The notes: generated by a model not told the origin, from the sequence alone. DNA of 64,000 nt from Gordionus sp. m RMFG-2023 (GCF_954871325.1 NC_088776.1:59482954-59546953), one strand, 5' to 3'. Positions 12,753 through 24,666 are shown, numbered from the stretch's first letter. Numbers and translations are program-made.

Positions 12753-12825
12753 ATGAACCAATGTATCAGGATACTTTTTGTGACCTTTTTCCTGGCAAGC
12801 GTACCATCTATTTATGGAAATCTGC
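12753..12825 (+). CDS. exon 1, signal peptide, copy A
   Basis: 73 nt ending in phase 1 before GTAAGT. Hydrophobic core ILFVTFFLASVP after MNQCIR. Against copy B: 3 amino-acid-changing and 3 silent codon differences, so this exon does not share the excess of replacements seen in exons 2 and 3. Confidence 0.8.
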
Positions 12826-15622
12826 GTAAGTATTTTTATACATAAATGTAAAATGTCAATCATCGAATATCTAGTAACGGTGCGTCAACAATTTATCTTT
12901 GTTATACAAGAATTCGGTCTCTTTAAAAAAAAATTGTATATATTAAAAAGGCTTTGATGACTTGTGTCATAATTTGTCTTTAGAGTATTTGCAGTGCAGA
13001 AGATGGTATCCATTTATCACCAGTTCTTAGGTAGATATCACTCCGAGGGCAAAGGGCTAAATAGTTTCTTAAAATGATCTCAAGTCAATTCAGAAACAGC
13101 ATAAAGTTGTGAATGTTTTATTAATGAGAATTTCTATCTCAGTATTCAATAGAATACCGTTTGGAATTTGAGAACCAAGAAATTGTTTTCAATTTATAAC
13201 ATAAATTTTGTTATATAATTCACACATGCTAACTCTATAAAAACATTTAATATTTGGGTAATAAATATTTCTAAAATTTAATCCCAATTTCATAAAAATT
13301 TTTACATTTCCTAGAGGATCTACATAAATAAATATATATAATAATCGTTTTTATGACATTATTTTTAGTGTTTATTATCATAATTTGATTTTAGGTAATG
13401 GAAGATTAAGATTGTTAAATATCTTGATATTTTAAAATGGCTAACCCAATATTTTAGACAAAGAATATTGTCCAGTCATAACTACCTTCTAAATGCAAAA
13501 TCTCTAGGTTCTTTTTGATAGGTTTAGCTAAAATATGAGCCGTTAAACAACACTAGGATGAATTATAACATTTATTATTATTTTTTTCTTGCTATTAATA
13601 ATTTTTTTTTAGTCCTATTAAATAAGATAGAGAGCCAATTCATACAGTATTAATGTAGTGAAGATTATCACTTTTTATGGAAAAAAAAATATAATAAATA
13701 ATTCTTTATTTTTGACAATTTAATTTTGATGTAAGATTAAGAACGAGAAAAATATAAAATATACAAATACCTTCCAAATTTAAAAGTTAATTTACTATTT
13801 ACATTCTCGTTTTTATAAAAAATTAAAGTTATCATCAACCTAGAGAAGTGACTTACGCCACTCTATTCTAATAATCACTCGATAATCCCATTTATAACTA
13901 TGAAATATTTTTTATTTAAAAGAATTCGGACGAAGGCCACAACAAGCCTGTAGTATAAGGTCTCCGTTGATAAAAGCTGCTGTAGCTGCGGCAGTTGATC
14001 AAGCTCTGATCGCCCCTATAAATATGGAAAAATCTTTCAAATTTCGTATGGATTAATATAATTATAATCCTTTTTAGTGAATAAAACTTAAAAATCTATC
14101 AAAGGAATCATTCAGAGTTATCGCGAATTCGCCAAGGGGAATACAAAAAATAGCACATTTCATAATCATTCCCTGCAAATTTACGTTAACTATGAATAAG
14201 GGGGTGGGGGGGGGGGGGGTTAAGTATTTTTAATATAGTAAATCAACGCATGGATTGAACATCTCGGGGACATTTTTTTTAAATCGGATAAAATGTATTT
14301 AAAGTTAAACGAGTTATGTAGAATTAAAGGTTAGTAAGATATGGGTTAGTAGGGCTAAGATAAATTAAATCATTTTAATTTGTCAAATATGAGAGGTCAT
14401 GTGATTAAAATAATGTCCCTGAGTTGATAATCAATTTTTAGATTATTTAACTGAAAAGCATATGTTTAAATAGAAGATTCATTTATAGGGTTGGACTAAT
14501 TTTCAAAAAAAAAAAGAGAAATAAATGTTTATGATGTACCAATAATATATTTTTTTTTAACTCATCAATAAATTTGCAGTCATATTTATACTTTTAAAAT
14601 TATATTAATACACATTGAATTACTATAATAACGTATTATTTAATATATAAGAGTAAGCAAACATATGAAACAATTTTTTCAAATAATTCACTCTCGCTTT
14701 TATTTTAATTATTCATTTTGAAAATATTTTTGATGGATATTTTGTATAATATGGGGTTTAAGTAACATCTGGGATTGCAGATACTATATTAAAAATACAT
14801 TATAAAAATATCATCTTAACTCCATGGAACTGCTTGTCAGTGTCATTGTATGACATTGCTCATTTTAATTAAAAGAGGATAAAAATAAGATCTAACATCT
14901 TTCTCTTTAAAGAAATAATTTATGGATTTTGCATTTTAATTTAATTTATAATGTAATTAAATATATTTTTATTTTTCAAATCCCTGATAAATAGAGGATA
15001 TACTTTTTATTATTAGTATGAAAATATATAAATAATAAACATTCTCTATAAACATTTTTTTTAAAAAAAAAGTAATTGTTGTATTTAGTATTAAAAATAC
15101 GAGTACATATGATATGGTTAAACCCTTATCACCTCAGCTTTCTTAATTAGTATTCTTAATATTATATTTAATTAAAGATTATCTTATCATTTTAATAAAA
15201 TAATATTTTATATTCTTAAATTTAGAAAAGAAATTTGAAATTATTAATTATATTATAGAGCTTAATACGTCTCAAACGTCAATATATATATTGTCGCCAA
15301 TGCTCCTGTGTAACATGTTGTTATCGTTTCGTTTATTCGGGAATAATTCCATTGGTAAAAAAGTCGAATAAATTATTAAATTTAAACCAGAGTATAACCA
15401 AATATTCAATATATTTAATGACCATTTATAGTTTCAAATATAGCTACGGCAACGCCTCCAACGCTTTCAACTGCGGACGTAACAATGGGTAATATGGTGC
15501 AAATGGCGGGAGTGACTAATATAGTAACTATATCTAGGAATAACTCGTTAGATTTTGGAAACTATAAGGGATGGTCAATTACTATAGCTAACACGGCAGC
15601 ATCAGTTATGCAAACCTTAGAT
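12753..15622 (+). CDS. secreted diversifying protein, gene copy A (exons 1-3)
   Basis: Small secreted protein of unknown function, read from three exons: 12,753-12,825, 13,923-14,045 and 15,444-15,622. Exon 1 gives a signal peptide: start MNQ, core ILFVTFFLASVPS, likely cleavage after IYG. Exon 2 gives FGRRPQQACSIRS, then a helix-prone PLIKAAVAAAVDQALIAPIN ending EKSFKF. Exon 3 gives PPTLSTADVTM, a variable stretch, then NNSLDFGNYKGWSITIANTA and QTLD. Junctions are phase 1/1, 1/1 and 0. Donors are GTAAGT, GTATGG and GTAAAA; acceptors end AAAAG and AATATAG. Introns are about 1.1 and 1.4 kb. One cysteine lies in exon 2 and another is possible in a 3' exon. The start is the first ATG after a conserved TATA box. 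The 3' end is unresolved (see 15,762 and 16,713). Helix plus beta-rich segment could suit several secreted folds; no family assigned. Confidence 0.75.
13405..13555. mobile_element. hAT MITE in intron 1 of copy A (shared with B and C)
   Basis: Ends 'ccgttaaacaacacta' at 13,555 with the inner motif 'ggctaacccaatattttag' near 13,440. The left end is eroded. The same insertion is at 38,080 (B) and 63,922 (C), so it predates the duplication of the gene. Confidence 0.6.
13923..14045 (+). CDS. exon 2, copy A
   Basis: 123 nt, phase 1 at both ends, donor GTATGG. Reads FGRRPQQACSIRSPLIKAA...EKSFKF. B and C have one extra codon in the second half, keeping the frame. A versus B: about 12 replaced and 5 silent codons. 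Confidence 0.75.
14190..14222. repeat. G homopolymer tract in intron 2
   Basis: 'gggggtggggggggggggg' stretch; no associated feature. Confidence 0.7.
15444..15622 (+). CDS. exon 3, copy A
   Basis: Starts after 'tttcaaatatag'. Contains the family's invariant block LDFGNYKGWSITI. The donor is probably GTAAAA at 15,623; if the GT at 15,632 is used instead the exon gains VKF and stays in phase 0. Against copy B: about 19 replaced and 2 silent codons. Confidence 0.75.
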
Positions 15623-15761
15623 GTAAAATTTGTTATTCATATATTTTTTTAAAAAAAAATATATAATTAAATTCATTTTTAATTTCATAATTATGTAGAC
15701 AATATAATAAGTTATAATAATTTAAATAATAAAGCTTAAAATAAGGATTGGTTGTTAAAAG

Positions 15762-15815
15762 ATCAATATCTATGATCACAAACTTATCCATCCATGTAAC
15801 TGGATAAGCGTTCCT
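15762..15815 (+). other. possible exon 4 of copy A (weak)
   Basis: 54 nt open in phase 0 between 'ttaaaag' and a GTAAAA donor, reading INIYDHKLIHPCNWISVP. Against it: the aligned part of copy B lacks the second half and copy C does not keep the frame. The reverse strand here has an equally good acceptor (T-tract, ACAG, then GAACGCTTATCCAG). Confidence 0.25.
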
Positions 15816-16712
15816 GTAAAAAAACATATTTTACACTACAAATAAATAACACAAAATTTAATAAAAAAAACTTTTCTAAAATTGATGATAAAATAATTAT
15901 AAATTTTATTCTATAATTCGTAATCCCGGGAAAAAAATCAGGTGGGGAAAAATAAAACTCTGAAGGAAAATAAAAGTTTTCAGAAAATAAATTTTATATA
16001 TACCTTTCAAACGTAATTTGGATCTGTTACATAAAATAATTTTTGGAAATTAGTTGAAATCGCCATTCACATTCTTCCAAATTACGATTTCAATATCTTT
16101 TTCGTCTAAAGCGTTTTAGCAATTTATCAGCGAGTTAGTTAAATATAAATATAATCTGGTTTGATTAGGAGGAAGATCGGAAAAGGGAGGTGGTAAGGAT
16201 CGTCATATGTCTAGCAAATATTTGCTATTTAATCGTAGGGAAAAAAAAATGATAACAACGCCCTAATAATAATTTAAATAATTAATTCTTCGAAAATAGA
16301 AAATAGATTTTTAACCAGTTCAGTTATAAAATTTTAGGAACCTGTTCCAGATACCATATTGTTTTCCCTTCGGTTCTAGCTAGATAACAAATCATCTATC
16401 CCTTCCCTCCCCCTTTAAATATTGTTGTCGTCTTTGATATACCTGCACAATATATTTTTTTTAAATAAATATATTATATATAAAAAAAAATTTTTTTTTA
16501 TTCCTATTGAAGATTATTTTTTCCAAAGTTTTTCTTTGTTTTTCATTCCCCACACAATTTCTTCCTTGAAAATTTTTTTCCCAGCGGTTTTTATTTCCTC
16601 CGCAGTTTATTATTTTTATGGTGGAGTCTTTTTCCTTTTTTTTTACTCATTTTTAATTTATTTGTATTTGCTTTGAAAAAATAATTATATATTGGAAACA
16701 AAAAATAAAGTA

Positions 16713-16784
16713 TGTGAGCGTAACGCCAGCTGTCACCGTCAATTCAATCCTCTTTACGGCATGAAAATCCCTAGTGGATATTAA
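16713..16784 (+). CDS. candidate terminal exon, copy A
   Basis: Short frame CERNASCHRQFNPLYGMKIP, SGY, stop. The 72-nt stretch is identical to the eye in A, B and C. It carries two cysteines and a termination codon. The 5' edge is uncertain: an AG in GTGAG leaves it in phase 0, matching exon 3, but there is no good pyrimidine tract. If real it supplies a conserved C-terminus; otherwise it is simply a well preserved stretch of the duplication. Confidence 0.35.
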   Translation, partial: CERNASCHRQFNPLYGMKIPSGY

Positions 16785-17949
16785 AGAGTATTTTATGATT
16801 TATTAAAATTAACCTTTAAAAAATAAAATATAAATATTTAGTAAACATCATCATTCAGACAGTTCTTACATCATATCCCACCCCCCTCTTATTTTATTTT
16901 AATAAGTATCTTGTGCCCCCCCCCACTTCATGCATGGTAAAAGTAGCCTATGTCTATAATATTCACACTCATCATGAGATTAGTCATAATTTGTTTACAT
17001 ATACTATATATATTTTTTTAAAATCAATCTAGGCAGACGATTTCAGAAAAATATACAATTCAAAGAAAATAAAATTGGTTTAAAATTTTTAAAACATCAT
17101 CACTATTTTATGGGCACATTTTGTAAGGATATGTCTATAAAAATTTTATTTATAATAAAATATTATATTTATTCAATCATTTATATAATGGGGGATTCGC
17201 TAAATGTGATTTATACTAATAATTAACTAAATAATTTGATTATTAATTTTCAATAGTGTATCTATATATAAAAATAATTTTGAATATATTTATTTATATG
17301 TGTTTAATAAATTTTTCCTAAAATAGGATTGATTATAATTCACTTAAATTTTTATAAATTAAATTATTATTGGCTATTAAATATTAGAGACCAAATACTA
17401 AGAAGATTTCTAGCATTATTCTAGTGAACAAAACTACTTAGGAATTAATTTAGGCCTAGAGAAATATTTAACAAGTTTAAATCTAAAAACAAGTAATACT
17501 TTATATGCATTAACTCGAATTCTCAATGGAACACCATATAGAAATGGAATTTGCAATTTAAATAAAACTTATACTAGAGGTCTGGACTCGTTATTTTAAA
17601 AAGTTTTTAACCCACCGTTCACCTGCCCAATGTTAAAAATATTTAGCCCATCATTGCAGAGACCTCTGATTAATAAAATAAGGGTAATGGGGAGATTTGT
17701 ATTAAAATATATCCAAAATTATTTAATTATGTTAGTAACTTTTATTTTTCACTTCGAAAAATGATATTTGTTGATAAATTTATTGAATTATAAGATTGTT
17801 GTTAATTTCGAAGCATTATAAATTTAATATTCGCGTGTTTCGACTTGCACCCTGCCCATCAATTAAAATATTGTAGGAGAAGAGGAAGAATATTAAAAAA
17901 ATAATTTTCTTTATTCCATCTTCTATTTCTTAATAGTATCAAAGAGACC

Positions 17950-18140
17950 ATTTTTTAAAACGGCTAACTCAATATTTTAGCCAAAAAATATTGCCTAGGC
18001 CTCGAGATTTCGATAATATATGTCTAGACCTTTGTTCCTTCTATGAGCAAAATCTTCAGGCTTCCGTAGTATTTTTTGGTTAAAATACTGAGTAAACCGT
18101 TTTTAAAAATCGGCTCAAAACGAGCCTTTTTGACAACACT
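17950..18140. mobile_element. hAT MITE specific to copy A
   Basis: Inner motifs 'aaaacggctaactcaatatt' and 'aaaaatcggctcaaaacgag', ending 'tgacaacact'. Copy C has the uninterrupted flank ('agtatcaaaaacctcaattt'), so the insertion is younger than the A/C split. The left end is degenerate. Confidence 0.6.
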
Positions 18141-18337
18141 CCTCGATTTGATCAATTTAAAAAAAAACTGTTTAAAATTGATATTTCAATCAAAAATATT
18201 ACATAAACATCGTGATCACACCAAAGGAGAGAATAACCTTGTATGATTAATATATTCTACTGGCAACATCTGTTTTAAGGTCAAAATTTTCTGCCATGTT
18301 TTGTTGCGATTCGGATAGATGGGTTAATTTATTTAAC

Positions 18338-18430
18338 CAGTGCTGTAGCCAGTAATTTTAGGTGGAGGAAGTTTTAAATTTTTTGGGGGTGCGTCGCCCT
18401 AATAAATTCTGCCCGGGCAGCCCTCCCCCC
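18338..18430. mobile_element. hAT-type element end, shared by A, B and C
   Basis: CAGTGCTGTAGCCAG followed by a GGGGG/CCCCC-rich subterminal zone and 'gggtgcgtcgccc'. Counterparts sit at about 32,640-32,690 (B) and 53,525-53,645 (C, 'gtgccggagctag' read on minus). The element body is unrecognisable; it predates the duplications. Confidence 0.5.
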
Positions 18431-19173
18431 TCTAGAAAGAAAATAAGATATATTTTTTTGATTTTTTCGTTATTACCCCTTATATCATTTTTGCTAAAAG
18501 GTTGAACAATTAATTTTAAATGCTTTATTATTATCTGACTTGGTGTTCAGCATAAATTGAAAAAATATTTAGTAACAAAAATTTTGGTCAACCTTACGAA
18601 TTAAAAGTAACTGTAAGCATTATTCTGAAAATCTTATCCCTGTTTAATGCCAAAATTGTAAATTAATTTAATCCGTTTTGAAGATAGTAGGAAAAAATTG
18701 GCATTATGCTAAAAATGGAAAAAATTTAAACAAAACACTATATTTCTGGTGTATGCTAATATTTAGGGTTTTAATGGTATTTTTAATATTCTTCAATCAA
18801 ATTTTAAACCATTAAACGAAACTGGGTTTTAAACAGAAACTACGACCTCGTTCCATTGAGTATGAAGTTAGCCAAGTTTTTATATAAATCTAAAAATCAT
18901 GCCAAACCATTGAGTAAGGACTTTATTAGAACATTTTTATTGTTTTATTCTTTTTGTGGTTAAAGATAGCATAAATTAACGATTTAATTCATTCATACAT
19001 TTAATTTATCCATCATATTTTACATTCGATCAATTCATTTTGTATTAACCTACATACGTGATGAAGCGTTTTCGCCTTTTGGTTGTAAATACAACAGAGT
19101 TTTCCTTAAAAGTTCTTCAAACTGGATATTTAATTTAGGGGGAGAAAAATGAGGAGCCCTTAACACGTTTGTG

Positions 19174-19397
19174 TAGTGATGTTAAACGGTTCGATTTGAG
19201 CCGATTTTTGAAAACGGCTAAATCAACATTTTAGCCAGAAAAATATTGTCTAAGCCTTGAGATTTTGTTAATAGATGTTTAAATCTTTTGTGCTACCTAT
19301 GAGCAAAATCTTAAGGCTTGCATAATAATTTTCCTAACAAAATATTAAGTTAGCCGTTTTTAAAAATCGGCTCAAAATGAGCCATTTAACAACACTA
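19174..19397. mobile_element. hAT MITE, TAGTGTTGTTAAACGGC family
   Basis: 224 bp from TAGTGATGTTAAACGG to TTTAACAACACTA, with both conserved inner 'gccgatttt..aaacggct' motifs. Flanking 8-mers are only partly alike. Confidence 0.7.
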
Positions 19398-19399
19398 TT

Positions 19400-20570
19400 T
19401 ATGGACACGGCGCACGTATTTGTGCGTGCAACAGCCCAAAAACTGTTGTTTAAACGTTTATAGGCTAATAACAAAAGTTGGGCAAAACAAAAGCCCATAT
19501 CCGAGAACTACAAAATAATTTAATATACTTTAAGGGTAAAGGTGGTGGGCTGATTTTAATTTTAAAATTATTTGGTGTAAGTCTTAATGATTACTATCGA
19601 TATTGAGATTAAATGTTCACACCAATTTCAGTTAATTTTATATTGATTCGTTTGTGAGAGACTAGAAATAAATATATGATTAAATAAAATACTACCAGTA
19701 CAAATACAGTACAATCACTTATCAATAATACTAGATCTTTATATCCAACTTTGAAGATAATCCTCCATCATATCGGAAAAACCGAACCATTTTTAAAAAT
19801 CACGTTTTGTCTTCGTAAAAATTTGTAAAAATATCCAATTCCTTTAGGTGATTTAATGTGGATTCGTGGTAAATTAATTTAAACATGTGATCTTAAAACT
19901 CTCTATTAACCTATTAAACTCATTGATTTAATAATGTATATAAAGATAAATTCATAGCTAGTTAGTTTGTTAGATTTGATATTAAATAAAATATAAATTT
20001 GATTTATTACCATTTGTTGTAACTATTCCCTAGTGGCAGCGGAGGGATAAACTTTCAAATATTTTAATTCTTCTATAAGATGCTTTGATAGCAAAAAGAC
20101 TTGGTGATGACTTGATGTAATCATATGGGTAGTGGAGTTGATACACACAAATCGAAACATATATGATCAAACTAGATGAAAGAGTATTTTAAAGGATTAT
20201 ATTTATTTAATTCTAAATCACGTAAGAGATGATAAAAATGTGTTGTATACAAATAATATAATAACTTAAAGATTAAAATAGATTTTTTAAATTTGTAATA
20301 ATTAAGTTCATATAAAGAAGTTAAAATGAATCCAAAGTGGGATCAAAATAGTAAATAATATGAAAACTAATGTTTAATTTAATAGACAATCTATTTGAGG
20401 TTATGTAAGCTATGGAACCAAGAGATAAAAGTTCAACATACGAGGAAACAATGATTAGATCAAAATTAGTATGTAATTATAAATCACTAACGAAGATAAA
20501 AGAAATAGATCAATTTATACACCTAATTATCCTAATAATAATTTTCAATCTAAAACTTGTAAAAAATAGT

Positions 20571-20611
<41 letters not shown>

Positions 20612-21150
20612 TTATCATAAAAAGAATCAAAATAATTATAACAAAATCAAAATTATCATGAAAGTATAAATTCAGATAATATATATTATAAAAAGACTTA
20701 CAACAATAAATAAATCTCACAATAATAACTTTAACAAAAAAATGGATAACATAATTTATTACTAAATATTAAATATAAATCTTGCAAAAAAAAATATTTA
20801 TATATGATTTAGTTAATTTTGAGAAAATGCCTTGTTTATTTATGACTGAAAACTGGAAAGATGTTAATTGGGTTAATAGGAAAACTTTTTAGGAAATTAA
20901 AATAAAAAAAATACAATGGGAATATTTCGTATTAAACAATATAAAAATTTGTAAATTATAAAAAAATTTTAGAGCAATTTTAATACAATTCATGTGGAAA
21001 GATAAAATAGAGTTCTTATAAATTAAAATGTTATAAATCATATTATAGAATAAAAAGAAATAAATAATAATTTAAAAAAATAAATATGTGATAATAAAAT
21101 AAATTCAATAAAAATTGTGAAAGAATAAAAGTATTAAGAGGAGTGTAGGA
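19400..21150. other. AT-rich DNA without a supported gene
   Basis: About 19,900-20,030 resembles 30,200-30,330 ('ttgatttaataatgtatataaagat'), a second low-copy repeat. An open frame at 20.4-20.7 kb ends in a poly-Asn run made by the AAT tract and is not supported as a gene. Confidence 0.45.
20571..20609 (+). repeat. (AAT)n microsatellite
   Basis: About 13 perfect AAT units. Confidence 0.9.
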
Positions 21151-21152
21151 GA

Positions 21153-23199
21153 CAGGGTCGTCTCTAGCCTTTAGAATCTTAGGGGGGGGGGCTCATCTAA
21201 AAAAAATTATGGGAGATAGGGGGCTCCGGAATATATTATACTTTTTTTAAATTTGTTAACTCTGAACAATTATTCTGAATTTAATTTTATCATTTATTAT
21301 ATTATGCATACAAAATAAACTGGCATATAAATAATTAAACAATACAAGACATTTCTAAAAATAAAATTTTTTAATACATAATCTATTTATTACAGTATAA
21401 AATATTTTCGATTGCTGATATAAAAAAAATTTGCGTCTAAAGAATTACAAGTGATTAAAAAGATTAATAAATTCATACATATGACTCAATTAATAATAGT
21501 TTTTAAAAACACATAATGCAAAAATATTCTTAGCAACTGACATTGACAAAGGTTATCAAATTAATATAACTCTCTGTTACCATTAGGAAAAATTTATAGG
21601 CCTAAACCAAATCAATAATTTTTGAAGAAGAAAGTATAAACGACTAATCCAAATCATAAAACTATTAAGTGGTTAGAGCTTCCTTTTAGATGACATGATG
21701 GTAGCTAGATAAGTAATCGAGAAAATTATTGTGAGATATTAAATTTCTAAGATTATCATCCATTTTAAATGATATAAAAGTTGACCATTATTGTTTATCT
21801 AAAATATGCAATCATATGCTTTCAGCGTTGTATAATCTTAAATTACATAGCAACACAAATAATAGATGCTGGTTAATTTGCAATAATAGCCATGACACTC
21901 ACGATGTGAACTAGCATCAGAATTTTTTATGTTGGATAAATTGATAAAATAATAACATTAAAAATCTTTGGAAGAAATAATTGTGCAAATATATTGAAGC
22001 CTTGATTTACACGGCAAGGATGTTAGAAATGAAATATTTTGGAACTATAAAATAAGGACCAGAATGATATGATGAAACAATTAAGATTTTATATATTGTC
22101 GCACCACCTCTAGTTGGATATCTTAAAATATAAGTAGTTTGTAAAAATATCAAAAATATGCTTGTAAAAAATTTAACTCAAAACTGTTTTTTGAAAAAGA
22201 AAAAAAAATAGCTTTCCTAACGTAAAAAAGAAAAGAAAAGATATCAAATTTATTACATCTATTGTAGGATGAATAATAAAATGTTTAATTAAAATTAATT
22301 GTAACTAAATAGATGGCGTTAAATTGTTACTATATTTATTATCAAAAGCATTTATTAGTAAAATTCATTTTTATATTAGCTGTAATATATTATAACTGTC
22401 AAATACGTCTCTAAAAGTGGCATTTTATCTAATATTTTATAATCAACTGTATATAATAGAGGATTATAAACTATATGTCGACTTACTTACTTTTTATTAT
22501 ACTTATTTGGACCTTGAAAGTATTTTTAGGAATATGATAATAAAATTTAAAATAAAATATACAGTTGATTAGTCATTTTGAACTCTGCTAATTACAATAT
22601 TAAATTTTTTAGTTTTCAATTAATAAATGATTATATTTATTTAATTAGGGTTACAGTCAAAACCGTTTAATTGCATATCGCTTAAGTGCAAATACTTTTA
22701 AATGCGAAACAACCCCGCGATTTTGATAAAAATTACAATGGCATAATGTTAAATTACATTTATAATTGCGAATCGGTTAATTGCAAAATATCGGCTAATT
22801 GTGAAATTTTTTAAATAATAATAGTCAATTAAGCGTCAACTATTAATGCTAAATTAATATTTAGTAAGTTATATTGATATTCTATTTTTAACACAAAATT
22901 TGATTGCTAGCTGACATAGTGAAAATATAATTTATATGTATTAATTTAATCTATTTAAAATAGTTTACATTTAATAAATATTTAGATAGTGTTAATATAT
23001 AAATTTTAAATAATAAAATTAAATCTATATTTTACTTAATAGAATTATTAAAGAAATCTTTCAGGTGGTAATCAAAAAAATTTATTTTTAGTTCAAGGGG
23101 TTAAGATTCCAATTAAAAAAATTTTTTTTGCTTCAGGGGGCTCTTCAAATTTTCCAAAGGGCTAGAGCCCCTGCGCGCCCCCTCCTAGCGACGCCACTG
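21153..23199. mobile_element. non-coding hAT transposon, 2-kb family, member 1
   Basis: Ends CAGGGTCGTCTCTAGCC and, inverted, CAGTGGCGTCGCTAGGAGG, with G-rich subterminal tracts. The perfect 8-bp target duplication GTAGGAGA flanks it (21,145-21,152 and 23,200-23,207). Length 2,047 bp. Collinear with member 2 at 24,755. I see no transposase frame, so it is probably non-autonomous. It carries a segment at about 22,645-22,800 rich in 'ttaattgc' that member 2 lacks. Confidence 0.85.
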
Positions 23200-23207
23200 G
23201 TAGGAGA

Positions 23208-24249
23208 CTATATCAATACTATAATAAATATATAAATTTCACAATATTTTTTAAAGATGAGATAAGGGGATTATTTTCTAAAAATTTGAGGTTAATTAAT
23301 GTTTCATAAAAAAAATTATGATGATCTGCATCGAAACGAGTATTGAATTAATTATAATTTTTAAAGAAAAAATAGTTAATTTGAATATAAAATTTGTAAG
23401 GATAATTGAAATAAGTAATTTGTAAGGTTTAAATTGTAAACAAATTAAATGGCAATTATATAAAATAATTTTCGATGGTAGTATAAATAAGGAAATATTG
23501 TAATTTCTAAAAAAAAGAAAGAAAAAGGAAGGAAAAACTTTCATAATTTTTTTGTTTGATATTATTATTTTATGTTTTAGTTTATTAATGATATTTTTTG
23601 AGTGATTTTGATTAACTATATATTTTAAGAAATTAATTTGGCATCTTAAAACCTTGTTATTAATTTCAACATTTTCAATCTTGAAGAAGAATTATAATAT
23701 TAAGACACTTTTTAAATTAAAAAAATAAGGGCATTAAATTTAAATTGCGAAACAATTTTTATTTGCATATTTTAACCTCATGGATTGAAATTATTAATAT
23801 AAACATAAATAAAAATTGAAATTATCATTAATATAAACAATATATAAAATAAATAAAAAGATATATATAAAACGCAATATAAATAATATTAAAAAAAATA
23901 CAAATGTTAAAACACGAAATTCATATTTTATTCTATATAATACAAATTATTTATATTAATAATCTATATTCAATTCAAAACAAATACCATGATTTAATAT
24001 TCCAATGTACAAATATTCTATACATTATTTCGATTATAAAATTATTTATTTTCATTATCATTTCAATTATTTCAAAATTATTTTTATTCGAGACAAATTG
24101 ATGTTGATAGATAATTAACTAATAAACAATAATAAATTACAAACAATGATATAACTACAAATGATAATAAAATGAATGTTCCAACATACAACGGGATCGA
24201 GAATAAAAGTTACAGGACTACAAAACCAACAAACCAATTGAAAACAAGT
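23208..24249. other. AT-rich DNA, no gene seen
   Basis: Several open frames of 65-85 codons are compositional (Ile/Leu/Phe/Tyr-rich, no recognisable domain). Nothing else supported. Confidence 0.5.
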
Positions 24250-24257
24250 TCTACCAC

Positions 24258-24666
24258 CAGAGTTGTACAAAAGATCTTCTTTGAAGATTTTTGAGCGAGA
24301 TCTAGCTCAAAAATTTGAGCAAGATCTTTGTAGATCGTAAAATTTGAAGATCTTTTATTTTAAAAATTTTGTGTAACGATCTTCAAAGATCTAGATCGCT
24401 GCGATCAACGATCTTCAAAAATCTTCATGATATTTATTTTTTTTACCACTTTATTAAAAGCCCAGATGTTTTTCAATTTTCATCAAGGCAGGAGGAGTGG
24501 TATAAAACATAAAAGAAATATTATATTAATAAAATTGAAAAACATCTGGGCTTTTAATAAAGGGGTAAAAAATGAAGATCTTTGAAGATCGTTACACAAA
24601 ATTTTTAAAAAATAAAAGATCTTGATCTTTGAAGATCTTTTTATTTTGAGCAAATGTACAACTCTG
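24258..24666. mobile_element. foldback hAT MITE (CAGAGTTGTACA ends)
   Basis: 409 bp with perfect 12-bp terminal inverted repeats CAGAGTTGTACA and a perfect 8-bp target duplication TCTACCAC on both sides (24,250-24,257; 24,667-24,674). Both arms carry many copies of the self-complementary 'gatctttgaagatc'. An inner inverted pair 'aagcccagatgtttttcaat' surrounds the centre at about 24,495. Non-coding. Confidence 0.9.

Larger units (their letters stand above)
11685..19080 (+). repeat. segmental duplication copy A
   Basis: Collinear, in the opposite orientation, with 32.5-46.1 kb (B) and 52.9-64 kb (C). Anchors visible by eye: the upstream block 'agtaaactagcccaaatt' (11.72 kb, also 46.10 and 49.93 kb), TATA/exon 1 (12.6-12.8), exon 2 (13.9), exon 3 (15.4), the 3' block 'catgaaaatccctagtgg' (16.76) and a hAT-like end at 18.34. 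A further weaker match runs from about 18,980 to 20,030 against 30,150-30,335. Confidence 0.85.

Noticed and set aside
16422-16676. 84-codon hydrophobic frame upstream of the candidate last exon in copy A
   Set aside because: T-rich low complexity; the equivalent frame differs between A, B and C by frame-changing length differences, so it is not coding as a unit.
20412-20669. 85-codon frame with a poly-Asn run
   Set aside because: The run is the AAT microsatellite; no domain, no homologous copy, no splice or promoter context.
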